This document shows, one piece after another, positions 45,637 to 57,400 of a stretch of 64,000 nt of DNA; the stretch's first letter is position 1, and every line of letters starts with the position of its first letter. This DNA comes from Stereocaulon alpinum (lineage: Eukaryota; Ascomycota; Lecanoromycetes; Lecanorales; Stereocaulaceae), in contig JAEUBA010000054.1 of assembly GCA_018257865.1 (NCBI GenBank), positions 124,001 to 188,000 on the forward strand, read 5' to 3'. The notes under the pieces are model-generated. The model made no database searches and was not told where the DNA came from. It saw nothing but the letters and a program-made list of their open reading frames with translations. Position numbers and translations under genes: made by a program.

Positions 45637-46683
45637 ATGCAGAATCCTCTTCGACGCCCCACGGGCAACTCTGCTCCAACGTCCAACACTCGCACAAGAA
45701 CCCGAGACGTGGAGCGGAATCACAATGATGATGGCGGTTATCTGGCCAAGGACGTCCGAGCCCACATGGTTGCCATGTCTGGCGAGTTCGTTGGAACGTT
45801 CATGTTTTTGTACTTCGCTTTCGGTACGTCTAACCATCTAGTCGAGTTTCCATGTGTGGTCCTCAATAACCTGATAATGAACAGCTGCAACCCAGGTTGC
45901 CAACACATTATCTGCAAATAATGGACCGAACCTTCAACAGCTTATGTTCATAAGCCTTGCTTTCGGTTTCTCCCTGGCAGTAACAGCTTGGGTCTTCTAC
46001 AGGATAAGTGGCGGCCTCTTCAATCCAGCTGTACGCTACCCAGCCTCATGTTGAGTCTATTCGTGTGGACGAAAATTGTCTGACACACGGCCAGGTTACC
46101 CTGGGCATGGTCATCACAGGCACCTTGCCAGCGCTTCGTGGTCTCCTACTCTTTCCTGCGCAAATGCTTGGTGGCATGGTTGCTGCCGGCCTCTGTTCGG
46201 CAATGTTCCCTGGTCCCCTAATCGTTGAGACCGTCTTGGCCCCAGGTGTCTCCAAAGCACAAGGCGTGTTCATTGAGATGTTCCTGACAGCAGAACTCGT
46301 CTTCACAGTCCTGATGTTGGCCGCTGAGAAGAATAAAGCAACCTTCATTGCTCCCGTTGGGATCGGTCTCGCATTGTTCGTTGCAGAGCTTGCAGGTACG
46401 TACCTCAATTATCACCCAATTCGCTCAGCACACAAGTACCGATTGACCGTTCGCAGGAGTGTATTTCACGGGAGGCTCTCTCAATCCTACTCGATCATTC
46501 GGGCCTGCCGTTGCGAACCGCAACTTTCAACATGATCATTGGATATACTGGGTTGGTCCTTTCCTAGGTGCTCTGATCTCGGGCGGCTACTACAAGTTTG
46601 TGAAGTACAACAACTACGAAGAGGCCAACCCTGGACAAGATGACTCTCATCATCCTCAAGACACTGGTGGCAAGCATCATTGA
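45637..46683 (+). CDS. Aquaporin (orthodox MIP-family water channel)
   Basis: Six-helix channel of the plasma or internal membrane that conducts water. Exons 45637-45823, 45885-46030, 46095-46395 and 46457-46683 join to 286 residues. The hydrophilic N-terminus has an RTRTRD patch. Helix 1 is HMVAMSGEFVGTFMFLYFAF. The first pore box is GGLFNPAVTLG (Asn109-Ala111, with an intron right after it). The second is GGSLNPTRSFGPA (Asn221-Pro222-Thr223, with the filter Arg224), so the usual NPA is NPT. The spacing and the short loops fit an orthodox aquaporin and not an aquaglyceroporin. The His-rich tail (DDSHHPQDTGGKHH) is hydrophilic. Family assignment is secure. Water selectivity is inferred. Confidence 0.93.
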
Positions 46684-47458
46684 GCGAATAAACACTACAC
46701 TTTCAGCCGGTCATGATACTTAGCTATCGCTATTTCCTAGACTTACAGGGCGAGAATTTGCCACTTTATTCGGCTCAATTTAATTCTACCATGTGCACAC
46801 TTTAGCCATTTCTTGCATCTAACATACACTGCGTGGCTCTTAGCGGTGGAGACTGGAGGAAAGATCTATCCAAAGGAGTCGATGGAAAAGCAGACAACGG
46901 GCATTTGTGTGGTTATAAATTTGCTATCAGGGACGCAATTGGAAGCATTCTAGAGCACTTCTATTGGATCTTTGAACATGGGCAGCTAGGCTATTTTGTG
47001 TATATGTAGGAGCGATCATATTCAACATGGTTGTGTTACCACTACTGGCCGTCCATAGGTGGGCAACGATACCCAGCACCTGCGAGAGAAACGTTTTACG
47101 CCAACAGCATCGTCAATAACTACTCACGAATACATATATCTGCGTATTTTGAGATAAGTTTCACTCCGACGGATTCGGTAACCTTGTAAATGGCAGAACA
47201 CTTCGGACATCACACCAACTCGACGTACAAACAGTTAGAAATGAAATAGCAGTTTCCACTGCACTGAATACAACCCAAAAGATTTGTGTAGTTAGGACCT
47301 ATTGTTGTAGCGCAAGAGGAAGCCAATGACATGTGATCTCGCGTCGCGTCAAATTGTAGGCGCTTGTCATCACTCCACTCGACCACACCATTATTACCTC
47401 CGAGCCCACGCGACAGCTGTTCCTGCAAGGCTCAAGGTCATGAACAGATATTCCAATC
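46684..47458. other. Intergenic region
   Basis: 775 bp between aquaporin and the Rdh54-like gene, same strand. No plausible ORF or RNA gene. It should include the aquaporin 3' UTR and the promoter of the downstream gene. Confidence 0.45.
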
Positions 47459-50291
47459 ATGATCGGAAAACCCTTCCGGCCGCCTCTGCTGAGGAAGGTC
47501 GACAATGTCTCCATGTCAGGTGGTCTGGACCTTGATGAGCACCAGGCCAAGAGAAGGCGAATCAGTACCGAGCAGGAGGACTCAGAAAAGCCCACTGGAC
47601 CCCAACTGGTCTTCAAAGTACCTGGAATATCGTCCCTCCCTCGCAAGCCTCTGTTACCTGTCAAGAATCCTACGGTAGCAGCGCAAGCTACACCACCACT
47701 CGATAGTGTGGTTGAGGGCTACTACAATGTTCTTTGGTACGTACCCGACAGGGTTCGAGCATTCTACGCTTGCTGAATCTACTGCGCACAGGCGGAAGTA
47801 TACCAACAAGAAGCATAAAACATGGGACGGCGATGGGGTCCTACATGTTGGCGGTGGATATGCCTACCTGCAAGATATATCGGGACGCGACATGGGAAGG
47901 ACAGCCTGCAATTCACCCCTCCTTCCTGGCTCTCCGTTATGCATAGGCGGAAGAGAGGTAGAAGTTGACTCTGTGATATCAAAAGCAGACTTCATGGCTG
48001 GTCGACCATTCCTGGGGACCAACAGCGTTAAGCCTAAACCAGAAGTCCAACAAACATCGTTGCCAAAGCCGCAGCCGAGACTAGAGACCAACGCAAATGT
48101 GCTACTTGAGAAAGAGGAGGCAAAGAAGACACTCAATGTGCAAGCTCCAAGCAGCGTGGCGTCCCAAACCCCGTTCAAAGGTCCCTTGCTTGCCAGCACG
48201 ATCCTTCCCAGGAAAGAGACCAAGGAGCCAACACCTCGCCACGACCCTACCGCACCCCATGCAATTGTCATGAAGCGTCCAAAGGCTGTGCCGAGGGGGA
48301 AACAAGTAGTGGACGTCGTTGTCGATCCTATACTTACTAAACATTTACGGGAGCATCAGCGTGAGGGCGTCAAGTTCATGTATGAGTGTGTCATGGGCTT
48401 GCGTGATTTCGAAGGCCAGGGTGCCATTCTGGCTGATGAGATGGGACTCGGCAAGACTTTACAGACCATTGCTCTCCTATGGACGTTGTTGAAGCAGAAC
48501 CCTGTCACTGAGGGTTCGGCTGATCCGCCGCCTGTTATTAAGAAAGCTCTCATCGTTTGTCCTGTCACTCTGATCAACAATTGGCGTAAGGAGTTTCGTA
48601 AATGGCTCGGCGGTGACAGGATCGGAGTTTACGTTTTCGACGACAACAAGAAACGCATCAGTGATTTTACAAAGGGAAAATCTTATAACGTGATGATCAT
48701 TGGCTATGAGAAGCTGAGGACTGTGGCAGACGATCTCAAGAAGGGGCACGGCATCGACATTGTTATTGCTGATGAAGGTCATCGTCTGAAGACTGCTAAG
48801 AATAAGAGTGCACAGGCTATCAAGTCCTTGAACACCTCGAGAAGAGTGATCCTTTCAGGCACACCGATTCAGAACGATCTAAGCGAATTCTTCATGATGG
48901 TAGACTTTGTCAATCCGGATCTATTGGGCTCATTCAAGACGTTTACAAAGGAGTTTGAAATGCCTATTGTCAAGTCCAGACAACCAGAGGCTCTGAAGAA
49001 AGACATTGAAAAAGGCGAAGCAAGGAGCGAAGAGCTAGGTTTATTGACAAGCATGTTCATACTTCGCCGAACTGCGGACATCCTCTCCAAGTACTTACCC
49101 TCGAAGACGCAATATGTCCTTCTATGCCGCCCAACGGTTGCTCAAGCATCGACTTATCAGCATGTTCTTGCGTGTCCTGCTTTCCAAGCGGCTTTCGGCA
49201 GCTACGAAGCGTCTCTTCCCCTCATCACTGTCCTCAAGAAGGTCTGCAACAGCCCATCCTTGCTCGCCAGCAAAACGCTTTCGGATCCTGCAGCGCCTGT
49301 AAGCTCTACGACAGCCTCTCTTCTAGCCAACATCCCCCCTCAACTCCTTCGAACCAGTGCTGGAAGCACAAAGTTGCGGGCTCTCGATCAGCTCTTGCAT
49401 ACGCTGAAGACGACGACGGAAGAGAAAGTCGTCCTAGTCTCGAATTACACGACGACCCTCGACCTCCTCCAAACCCTCCTCGCCTCTCTCGGCTACCCCT
49501 ATCTCCGCTTGGACGGTTCTACTCCCTCAACGAAGCGTCAAGACCTAGTCGACACCTTCAACCGCTCCCCTTCCTCCAACTACTTCGCCTTCCTCCTCTC
49601 GGCCAAATCAGGTGGTGTGGGCCTCAATTTGATTGGTGCATCTCGGCTCGTGCTTTTTGATGTTGACTGGAACCCGGCCACAGACTTACAAGCCATGGCA
49701 CGCATACACCGAGATGGCCAGAAGAGACCGTGTATCATCTATAGATTCTTGATGGCGGGAGGTATAGATGAGAAGATCTGGCAGAGACAGGTTACGAAGT
49801 TGGGACTTGCGAGCAATATCATGGATCAGAAAGGTGGAACGACCAATAACTTCTCGAAAGAAGAGCTCAAGGATCTTTTCAGATTAGACGAGGGGTTGTC
49901 TTGCCAGACGCATGATTTGCTTGGTTGTGCGTGCGAGGGAAGAGGATTACCGGACTGTGCTGTTGATAATGTCATGCCTATCGAGATACTAGCTATTGGC
50001 GATGAGGAAGATGAAGAGCAGGATCTGCCGGATATACCTGTCCTCATCCAAGCGAATAAAGTCGATATGGAGGAGCAGGAGCGGAAGATTAAGGAACGCC
50101 GTATCTCACCTACGAAGAAAGGCGGCAAGAAGATGGAATCGCTAATGGCGTATTCACATATCGATACTTCGAGGTTCGCAACGGAAGATGACGAGGACAT
50201 GGAGGCTATGATTCATGATGAGGTCCTGTTGAATGTACTAAAGGATGAAGGGAACCCCATATCTTTTGTTTTTGCCAAGACTTCGGGATGA
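47459..50291 (+). CDS. rdh54: SNF2-family DNA translocase Rdh54/Tid1 (Rad54 homologue)
   Basis: ATP-driven double-strand DNA translocase that helps Rad51/Dmc1 in recombinational repair and meiosis. Exons 47459-47736 and 47792-50291 join to 925 residues. The N-terminal region has KPFRPPLL and a VLWRKYTNKKHKTWDGDGVL block typical of the Rdh54 branch, with the intron inside the Trp codon. SNF2 motifs: ILADEMGLGKTLQTI (about 303-317), ALIVCPVTLINNW, IADEGHRLK, VILSGTPIQNDL, FILRRTADILSKYLP. The helicase C-half has LVSNYTTTLDLL, SAKSGGVGLNLIGAS and the arginine-finger motif MARIHRDGQKR. The C-terminus contains CEGRGLPDC-like Cys residues after the KEELKDLFRL block, as in Rad54 relatives. Rad54 itself remains a possible paralogue, but the N-terminus favours Rdh54. 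Confidence 0.9.
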
Positions 50292-50834
50292 GCATAGAGA
50301 TTTTGCGTTGCATGGATGGCGCTTTGGTGATAGAGGGATAGATGGCATATGCTGAATTTTGGTATGGACGAGCGAAGTCTACTTGCTGCGTAGGGCTTTT
50401 GCTGGGATAATAGAGCAGATATATCGGTAACTAGATAGCGTGACTCTTGCTATTAAGATGACTATCGCGCCCTCAATGACGAATATTTCGAGTGAAGAAC
50501 AGCTGCCAATGCTGAATTTGCTAGCGAGCATGAGCAGTACTTTTGAGTTTTTGCTCCCTTGGTCGAGTCTCCAGCACCATGTCTCGAAAGCTCTAGTCCC
50601 TTGTTACGCCCGTACCTCTGCTCAAGCAACCCGACAATATTGCTCAATGAAAGGCGTCTAAAGCCGGCAGTATTGGGGATTTGCAAGGGCGGGAGCAGCA
50701 TAGTCACTCCTTCAATGACGTCCCGATCCGAAAATACCATTGCGGAGGGAAAGAAGCCTGTCTGTCATACCGCATTCCCCAAAGCGCGCAAAGCACCATC
50801 TGCGCTTTTTGACCGTCATTCCAGTAGGAAGCAC
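50292..50834. other. Convergent intergenic region
   Basis: 543 bp between the converging 3' ends of the Rdh54-like gene and NRDE2. No gene seen. Confidence 0.45.
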
Positions 50835-53800
50835 TCAATCTTCATCTTCTAACGCAACATGGATTCTTATTCCCTTCTCCTCCATGAGCTCATATACACC
50901 CCTCAGTTCCCCCTCGCCCATCTCCTCCCTCAAATATTCGAATGCTAACATGTATAAGTCTTTTACCCATGGACAAGCTCTTATGCCTCTCCAGAACACT
51001 GCTTTTGCCTTGGCAAACTCGCCTCTGGAGTGCTCGAATAGGAAGTAGAGTTTATATAGGCCTGCGCAATGGGTGCCGGTGGGGCTGGTGATGGCGCGTT
51101 CGAAGGTGCTGCGGATTGTTTGGTTGTTGGAGCCGAATATTAGGGTGCGGTGGAGTTCGGTATGGATGGCGAAGAAGTGGGATGTGACGTTGTCGCCTTT
51201 TTCGTTGCGGGAGGTGGGAGAGGAGTTGTTGATGTTGTTTGAGAGTACGACGTCGTTAATGATAGAGCGGACGCGGTCGTCGATGCGGAAGCGGGCTTCG
51301 TTCCAGGCGTAGAGGGAGAGGAAGATTGTGTTGGTGGGGTATTGGGCGATGCTTTCTGCTAGGAGGGAGCGGATTTCCGCGGGCTTGAAGAGGTGGGTGT
51401 GCGTTGTGTGGTGGTAGAGGAGTTGGGCGAAGGATTGGTGGAGGGTCTCGGTGGCTGGTGAGGTGGGTGGGAGGAGGGCGAGGTTGGATTTGAATGTTGA
51501 GGTTGCTGGGGGGAGGGAGGAGGATTTCAGGTAGTTGAGTAGGATGAGGCATTCTATGGCAAGTGAGGCGTGCGTGTATTTGTGTAGGGAGAACATGTGG
51601 TCGCGGGTAGCGGTGAGTGCGTTTTCTGTACGGAGTAGCAAAGCAGGCTTCGTACCCTGGTCTTCAGGCTGGTTTGTCTTCACTATAGTGGTTTGAATAT
51701 TGTCATTAGCGAATTGTATCAAGCGCTGTAGAGCGTCTTGCGTGTTTCCAGCACTCATCAATTCCCAGACCCAAGTGCGCCACAGCAGTAAAGATTCCTC
51801 TTGCGAAGAGTCGAGCGTTTTGGCCATATTGATGGAGGTAACGATCACGTTCTCGCCTTTACTCGGGTTGCTCAGACGATATTCGACAAGTGCGTATGCA
51901 TTGTAGAGACGAAGGTTGGCTGACTGCTTCTTCAGCAAAGTCCTTGATGTTTTCTTGATACTGTCGGGAGACAAGCGCAATTCCAGTGCTATGAGGAACT
52001 CCGCAAGGCTATCTCCACCGACGCCAGAAAACGCAAGTGTCTTAAGTGCTTGGATTACCCAAGTCATCTCTATAGAATCCTGATTCCCCAAGCCTTGCCA
52101 TGCATCAAATGGTGAGAACCAAATGCCTGTGGCAGCATATAGAACGCCCGAGGATAGCCGGCAATTGGGCAACGGAAAATTGAAGGGATCTTTGCTATGG
52201 GAACTGTCACCCAGGCTTTTATTTTGCGTACTGTTGGACTCCGATGTGGACTTTCGCGGCCGGGGTGCTTGAACTCTCCACAGCTGTGAGAGACTGTTAG
52301 ATTCAGACAAGGCTTCATTGCGCAGAAAACCATTTCCAGCCCAGATTTTCGAAGTAACATCCCTGCTCTCTGTCTCATAAGGCGGAAGGCGACAAAACAT
52401 CAGAAAGGCATCCAGCAGAATATTCAGATTCTTTTCCGAAGGTGAGTCGATCAGAAACGGTCGAATATCGGAAAACAAAATCACTCTGTATGGATCATTC
52501 TCTTCTACCTCGTCAATAGTGCGAGCAGGCTTCCGAGCAAGAAGGCCCTGCCTACGCTCTGATGCAAGCCATGATCCCCAGACATCTTGGCCGTCTTTCA
52601 TGATAATCGTAGATTCAGTGCTCGGTTGAGGAGGACCACCTTGCTTCAGACAAAAGCTTGCCCAGCCCTCGGACTTCTCCTCCCCCAGTCTAGGAACCTC
52701 AGTATCCCAGAACTCTTCGAACATTGACATTTGAGTCTCATGCAGGGGCTTGCCCTGTTCGTGCTCATGGCCTTGAAGCTGAGTTGGTCTGAAAAATTGA
52801 TATTCTAGCAAGGCCTGCCACGCTGCAGTCGCAAGCTCTGAGAAGCCAGACTCTCTCATGAATAAGGTCATACGAAGTACCACATAGACTTGAATCTCAT
52901 GAATTCTCTCCATTTCAGTGATGGTCTTCCCAATTGTCTGCCGGGCCTGATGTAAAATGCTCAAGCAGCTTAAGTAGACATTCTGAACGTCATCATATCT
53001 GAACGAGGTGAAGGCCGTTTGCTTGAAATCCAAGAACCGAGTCCACAATTTTAGAGATCCAGGATTGTCCTTTAGTATGCTTCCCCATTGAGATGACAAT
53101 CTCTCACCCGACCACACTTTGATCGCCTCTTCCATCATACCAAGCAGTAAAGTCTCTCGCCCCTCCGAGCTGCTCACTTTACCCATAGCTTTTTCGTAAA
53201 TTGATAATTTGACGTCGGCATTGCTCCTTCTTTCCGCATCGGTGAGTCTTATCCTTCTAGAGGGTTTCATGCCAACAATCTGGTCTTGCTGGTTGACTAG
53301 ATCCAGCCAGGGGTCGCAGTTGGTCGGATCTGAATCTACTCTCTTTAACAGCTCGATCCGTCTTCTTTGGACCGATTCATCTATGGTAGAAGGCCGGCTT
53401 TGTTCCCACTCATCCGATGACAACTCATCAACATTGTAGATAAGGTCTTGATCAGCAGGCTCCTCATTAGATCTAGCCTTTCCTACAATGGATCTGTAAT
53501 GCTTATCGTCGTCACCCGAGGATGAAGATACATCCGAGCTTGACTCGTTATTCCCTCGTCTTCTTCTGGTCCTTCTATTAGCGCTGAGGGCGACAAAATC
53601 CGCTATATCATCATTATCTGGCATTTGGTAGGGCTTGATCCTAAGCTCTTGTGGAACTTTTCGGCTAGTACCCTTCCACAACGAGCGTCGGTCAATTCTA
53701 CTTTGCAAGTGATGCACATCCTTCGATAGTATCAACCCTTTATCATTACTAATCGATTTGTCGATTCTGTGTTCTCGTGACGAGCCTAAAACATTGCCCG

Positions 53801-54155
53801 CACCCACGCGATGGTATGAGGGAATTGCATATCGATGAAGGCCGCCAAAGGTGAGATTATTCGTATCGCCGGCCCTGTCAACTACAAAAGACCCCTGAGA
53901 ATTATCTCTGGTCTCGTGAACGACATCAGCAAATTCCAGTGAGGCAAGCTCGTCACCTTGCGTCCTCGCCCTTTGACCGTAGCGGCTGCGATAGTGATCA
54001 TCTACCTTTCGCCTTTCACGAAGAGGAGATTGAGGCGATATGTTGTTACCGGCAGGCTGGATACCATCTGCTCGATCGTTGAGAGCGTTCTTTGGTCGGA
54101 AACTTGCAAACTTGGGGATTGCTCTACTCCCATCTTTGGCGGCTTCGGCAGACAT
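50835..54155 (-). CDS. NRDE2 family nuclear RNA-processing protein
   Basis: Orthologue of NRDE-2/Nrl1, nuclear proteins that bind the Mtr4 helicase and link splicing, exosome decay and RNAi-dependent silencing. One uninterrupted exon of 1106 residues. The N-terminus AIPKFASFRPK is characteristic. The NRDE2 core includes IDKSISNDKGLILSKD, then RRSLWKGTSRKVPQELRIKPYQMPDN, then DPWLDLVNQQDQIVG. The rest is HAT/TPR-like helical repeats (LKLWTRFLDFKQTAF, LWRTWVWELM, FLSLYAWNEARF) ending in FKAKAVFWRGIRACPWVKDLYMLA-like repeats. The acidic Ser-rich part (SSSDVSSSSGDDD) is a disordered insertion. It starts 308 bp from the divergent UTP10 gene. Whether this fungus uses it in RNAi, decay or splicing is unknown. 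Confidence 0.88.
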   Translation of the reverse strand: MSAEAAKDGSRAIPKFASFRPKNALNDRADGIQPAGNNISPQSPLRERRKVDDHYRSRYGQRARTQGDELASLEFADVVHETRDNSQGSFVVDRAGDTNNLTFGGLHRYAIPSYHRVGAGNVLGSSREHRIDKSISNDKGLILSKDVHHLQSRIDRRSLWKGTSRKVPQELRIKPYQMPDNDDIADFVALSANRRTRRRRGNNESSSDVSSSSGDDDKHYRSIVGKARSNEEPADQDLIYNVDELSSDEWEQSRPSTIDESVQRRRIELLKRVDSDPTNCDPWLDLVNQQDQIVGMKPSRRIRLTDAERRSNADVKLSIYEKAMGKVSSSEGRETLLLGMMEEAIKVWSGERLSSQWGSILKDNPGSLKLWTRFLDFKQTAFTSFRYDDVQNVYLSCLSILHQARQTIGKTITEMERIHEIQVYVVLRMTLFMRESGFSELATAAWQALLEYQFFRPTQLQGHEHEQGKPLHETQMSMFEEFWDTEVPRLGEEKSEGWASFCLKQGGPPQPSTESTIIMKDGQDVWGSWLASERRQGLLARKPARTIDEVEENDPYRVILFSDIRPFLIDSPSEKNLNILLDAFLMFCRLPPYETESRDVTSKIWAGNGFLRNEALSESNSLSQLWRVQAPRPRKSTSESNSTQNKSLGDSSHSKDPFNFPLPNCRLSSGVLYAATGIWFSPFDAWQGLGNQDSIEMTWVIQALKTLAFSGVGGDSLAEFLIALELRLSPDSIKKTSRTLLKKQSANLRLYNAYALVEYRLSNPSKGENVIVTSINMAKTLDSSQEESLLLWRTWVWELMSAGNTQDALQRLIQFANDNIQTTIVKTNQPEDQGTKPALLLRTENALTATRDHMFSLHKYTHASLAIECLILLNYLKSSSLPPATSTFKSNLALLPPTSPATETLHQSFAQLLYHHTTHTHLFKPAEIRSLLAESIAQYPTNTIFLSLYAWNEARFRIDDRVRSIINDVVLSNNINNSSPTSRNEKGDNVTSHFFAIHTELHRTLIFGSNNQTIRSTFERAITSPTGTHCAGLYKLYFLFEHSRGEFAKAKAVFWRGIRACPWVKDLYMLAFEYLREEMGEGELRGVYELMEEKGIRIHVALEDED

Positions 54156-54463
54156 ATGAAATGTAAACAGTTGTAGGACCGAGGTCGAAACATCGGCAAG
54201 ACAACGAGTCTTCAGACAATCACCGTAATTAAGTGGGTTCTACCTCGGCGTCATACCGTCAACGCGAAGGACATCTTACTGACCAGATCATATCGCTAGC
54301 AGTAGGCTTATCAAAGTCTCTTGGCAGGAGTGGCTCGGCATACCTTCCCTAAAGGACATTTTCTTGAGACCCGCGAAAAGACTGGAGGTCAATATCTGAT
54401 ACCGCCACGATCCAGCTCATGGATGAATGAGCGTATTGGGTAGCTCAACCCTCCTAGACCGCC
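54156..54463. promoter_or_regulatory. Bidirectional promoter between NRDE2 and UTP10
   Basis: 308 bp between two divergent start codons, so both promoters must lie here or within the genes. No clear TATA box on either side. I recognised no specific factor site. Confidence 0.55.
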
Positions 54464-57400
54464 ATGGTAACTGCCCTCGCAACCCAGTTGGCCCAGCTCC
54501 GCGCCCAGTCTACCAATCCGCTCGACCTCAAAGCTCAGAAGAAAGCCCACTCGCAATCCCTTCTCTTCGAACCAGGTGTCGCCGCAACACAAGACTTCGA
54601 TACTATATACCAGATATGCTATGAAGGGTTCGAGGAGCTCTGCCGTCTTGATTCACACTTTGGCAACTTTGTCGGAAACATCTTCAGCGAACAGAGCAAA
54701 CAGGAAGACCGAACACAATTGACGGCTGCCCAGAATCAACAGCTGGATGGCGTCCTTGAGGACTTCCTATGCTTGATTAGTAGCAAGCTGCTACTAAGAC
54801 CAGCAATTAAGGCGGTGGAATGGCTGGTGAGAAGGTTTAGGTGAGTTAGAGGTGAGGCACGAAGTGCCTCGTCCTTACGCAGACCACTATTGCTTATCGC
54901 TTCTATCTATAGGGTCCACGAGAACAACACATCATGTCTAATACTCTCATTCCTCCCGCTCCATGCCACCCCGATCTTCGCAACGTTGCTCTCGATACTA
55001 CCACAAAGACTGCCCTCGACCCTCAAGTTTCTCCATCCATACATCCAGTCACTTGTAAGTCCTCCACGGCATACAATTGCATACACTGCATCAAACGATC
55101 GTTCATTCCTTGGTCTCTTGAGTGCGCACGTTCTGAAGTCCAGCCGTTTGGGTTATCAGCATCCAGCCCTGATATCGTTCTGGGCGTCCATTGCTACTGA
55201 AGCCTCAGTTTCGATGCTTGATCAAGCTCGCTCGGCCAGGCTAGAATCCCAGAGGCAGAATCAAGAAGATGTGGCCCTATTACTCTTGCCGATACTCAAC
55301 GAGGGACTCTCAATGGAGGGAGTGCCTGATCTCCGGGTTGGGTGTTATATGATTCTGACCGTCTTAGCTTCCAAAGCTGAGCTCGAGGCGGGTGTAATAA
55401 CGGCGCTGATGGAAGCCGTCACTTCTGACTGGTCTCAAACCTCCCATGCAGGCCTGATCTGCCTTTCTGTTTTGGCACAGCAAAGTCCAAACGCTAGATT
55501 ACCCAAGAGTGTGTTCAAAGCTGTCTTAGCACTTGAGAAATTCGAGGATGACCTCTTGATCCTTCGGGAACAATACAAAGTTGAGAAATTGACTCTGGGA
55601 TTGGTTCTCGGCGTAGTCAGTGGCCTCAAAAAGACTAGAGATTCTAGTAGAGTACGTCTTTTGAGAACTCTAATGGAAGTCGGTCTTATGGATGAAGGTT
55701 CTACCACAAGCGCCATCCATTCAGTCCTCTCGGCTGCACAGACGATGACACCGGACACGAACCCCAACTTTGCTGTGCAGGGGTCGTTGATAGACCTCAT
55801 TCTCCGTCTTGCAAATTCTAGCTCCATTGGAAAGCTTGTACAGGCTACGGTTAAGGAAGCCAAGCTTACCGACAGTCAAATGCAGCTAAAGCTTCAGAGA
55901 TTGTTACTGCCCAACGGAGAGCCATCAGCTTTGATGGTTGAGGATGTCGGCATGGATGATGCGGATGAGCAAATGCTGACAGAAAATTTCGAGACTCTCA
56001 CTAGCAAGATTCCTACCAGGACAGCGTATGAGATTTCGTTCCTATCACACTCCGATTCGTATGTCTTCGGTAGTCTCGAACATGCTTTTATTGCCATCTC
56101 TGCTTCATTGACGGATGTTGAGAGATTCGCCAATCTGCCTGTACTGCGAAAATCGCTGGGAATGAGCGAGCCACTTTTTCTGTCATTCTTCATCCGAGTA
56201 TGGTGCGGCAACAGTACAGCGATCGCTCGGGCGGCAGCAATTCGATCAGTATCAAGTTACGTCGAGGTTGAACCTTTGACCGCTGATGTGCAAATACTAC
56301 TCCCATATTTGCTCTTTGCGCTGGCTGATCAATCTGTAAAAGTCCGCCATGCAGCAGCAAAGCTTGCCCTGGCCTTGGCCTCAGCCTATGCAAAAGAAGA
56401 TGAGAAGGAGAAGACAAGTGAAAGGTTGCCGATTTTGGGTGAAGAGCAGATATATGGACAAGGCAAGGAAACGACGGAATTGTCGTGGCTCTCCGTGATC
56501 GAAACCCATCGATTTCTGGCACATTTTTTGGTTCCAGGCCTTGAAGAGTGCTTGCCCGACGAGAGGCACATCTCAGAGCTTCTTTCTGATAACCTTAATG
56601 GCTTAAAACATAGCGAGGCCATACATGCCACAAAAAATGATTTGAAGACAGCATTGCGCTTGGCGATCTTCAATTGTCTTTGCAGTCATGTGGTCAACAC
56701 GCCTCTGTATAGCGTCAAATTTCGCCTTCTTCGGATGTTGAACCAAATCCCGAAGATAGGCAGCACATCAAGAACGAAGCTGTTGTTGCCTCTCCTGTCC
56801 AATGTTATGAGCCAAAATCAGCAAGAGCTGGAAAGACGTCTTCGGCAAGAGGAACTCCACCCACTGCGCTTCTTGGACCAGGTGGTAGACATCGTCACCC
56901 CAGCAGATCGAGAGGGCTTACAGACTCTGGAGGCCATCACTCAACCTGAAGGTCAATCAATATCTCCAATGCTTAGAGTGGCAGCTTTGAGCCACATTCA
57001 AAGGATCTGGTCATCAATGAAATCAGATATGCAGGCATCTTTTGCGAAGATGCTGCTGAAGCAAGCGGTTGCATGCAGAGAACGCCGAAGAATTGATGAC
57101 CAAGACGTTCAAGCCATAGAGACTTTACGGGCGCTGCCCTTGCCTACCGCAATCTTGCAGTCATTCATCGAAGGATTACCGACAGTATCGTCGGGCCTTC
57201 CAGATAAGGCTCCGGCGTCAAAACGTCGGCGTACCAGTCTTGGGCAGTCAACGGATACTGCCTACTCTGATGCAATAGAACCACTTTCGATCGTCAGGCG
57301 TATGACTGTTGTTCTTGAATTGGTGGAAGGGTCGGAGCCAGAGAGGCATCCTGAGCTTTTCAAGGGGCTGTTCCTTATTTTTTCAGACTTACAACATGCA

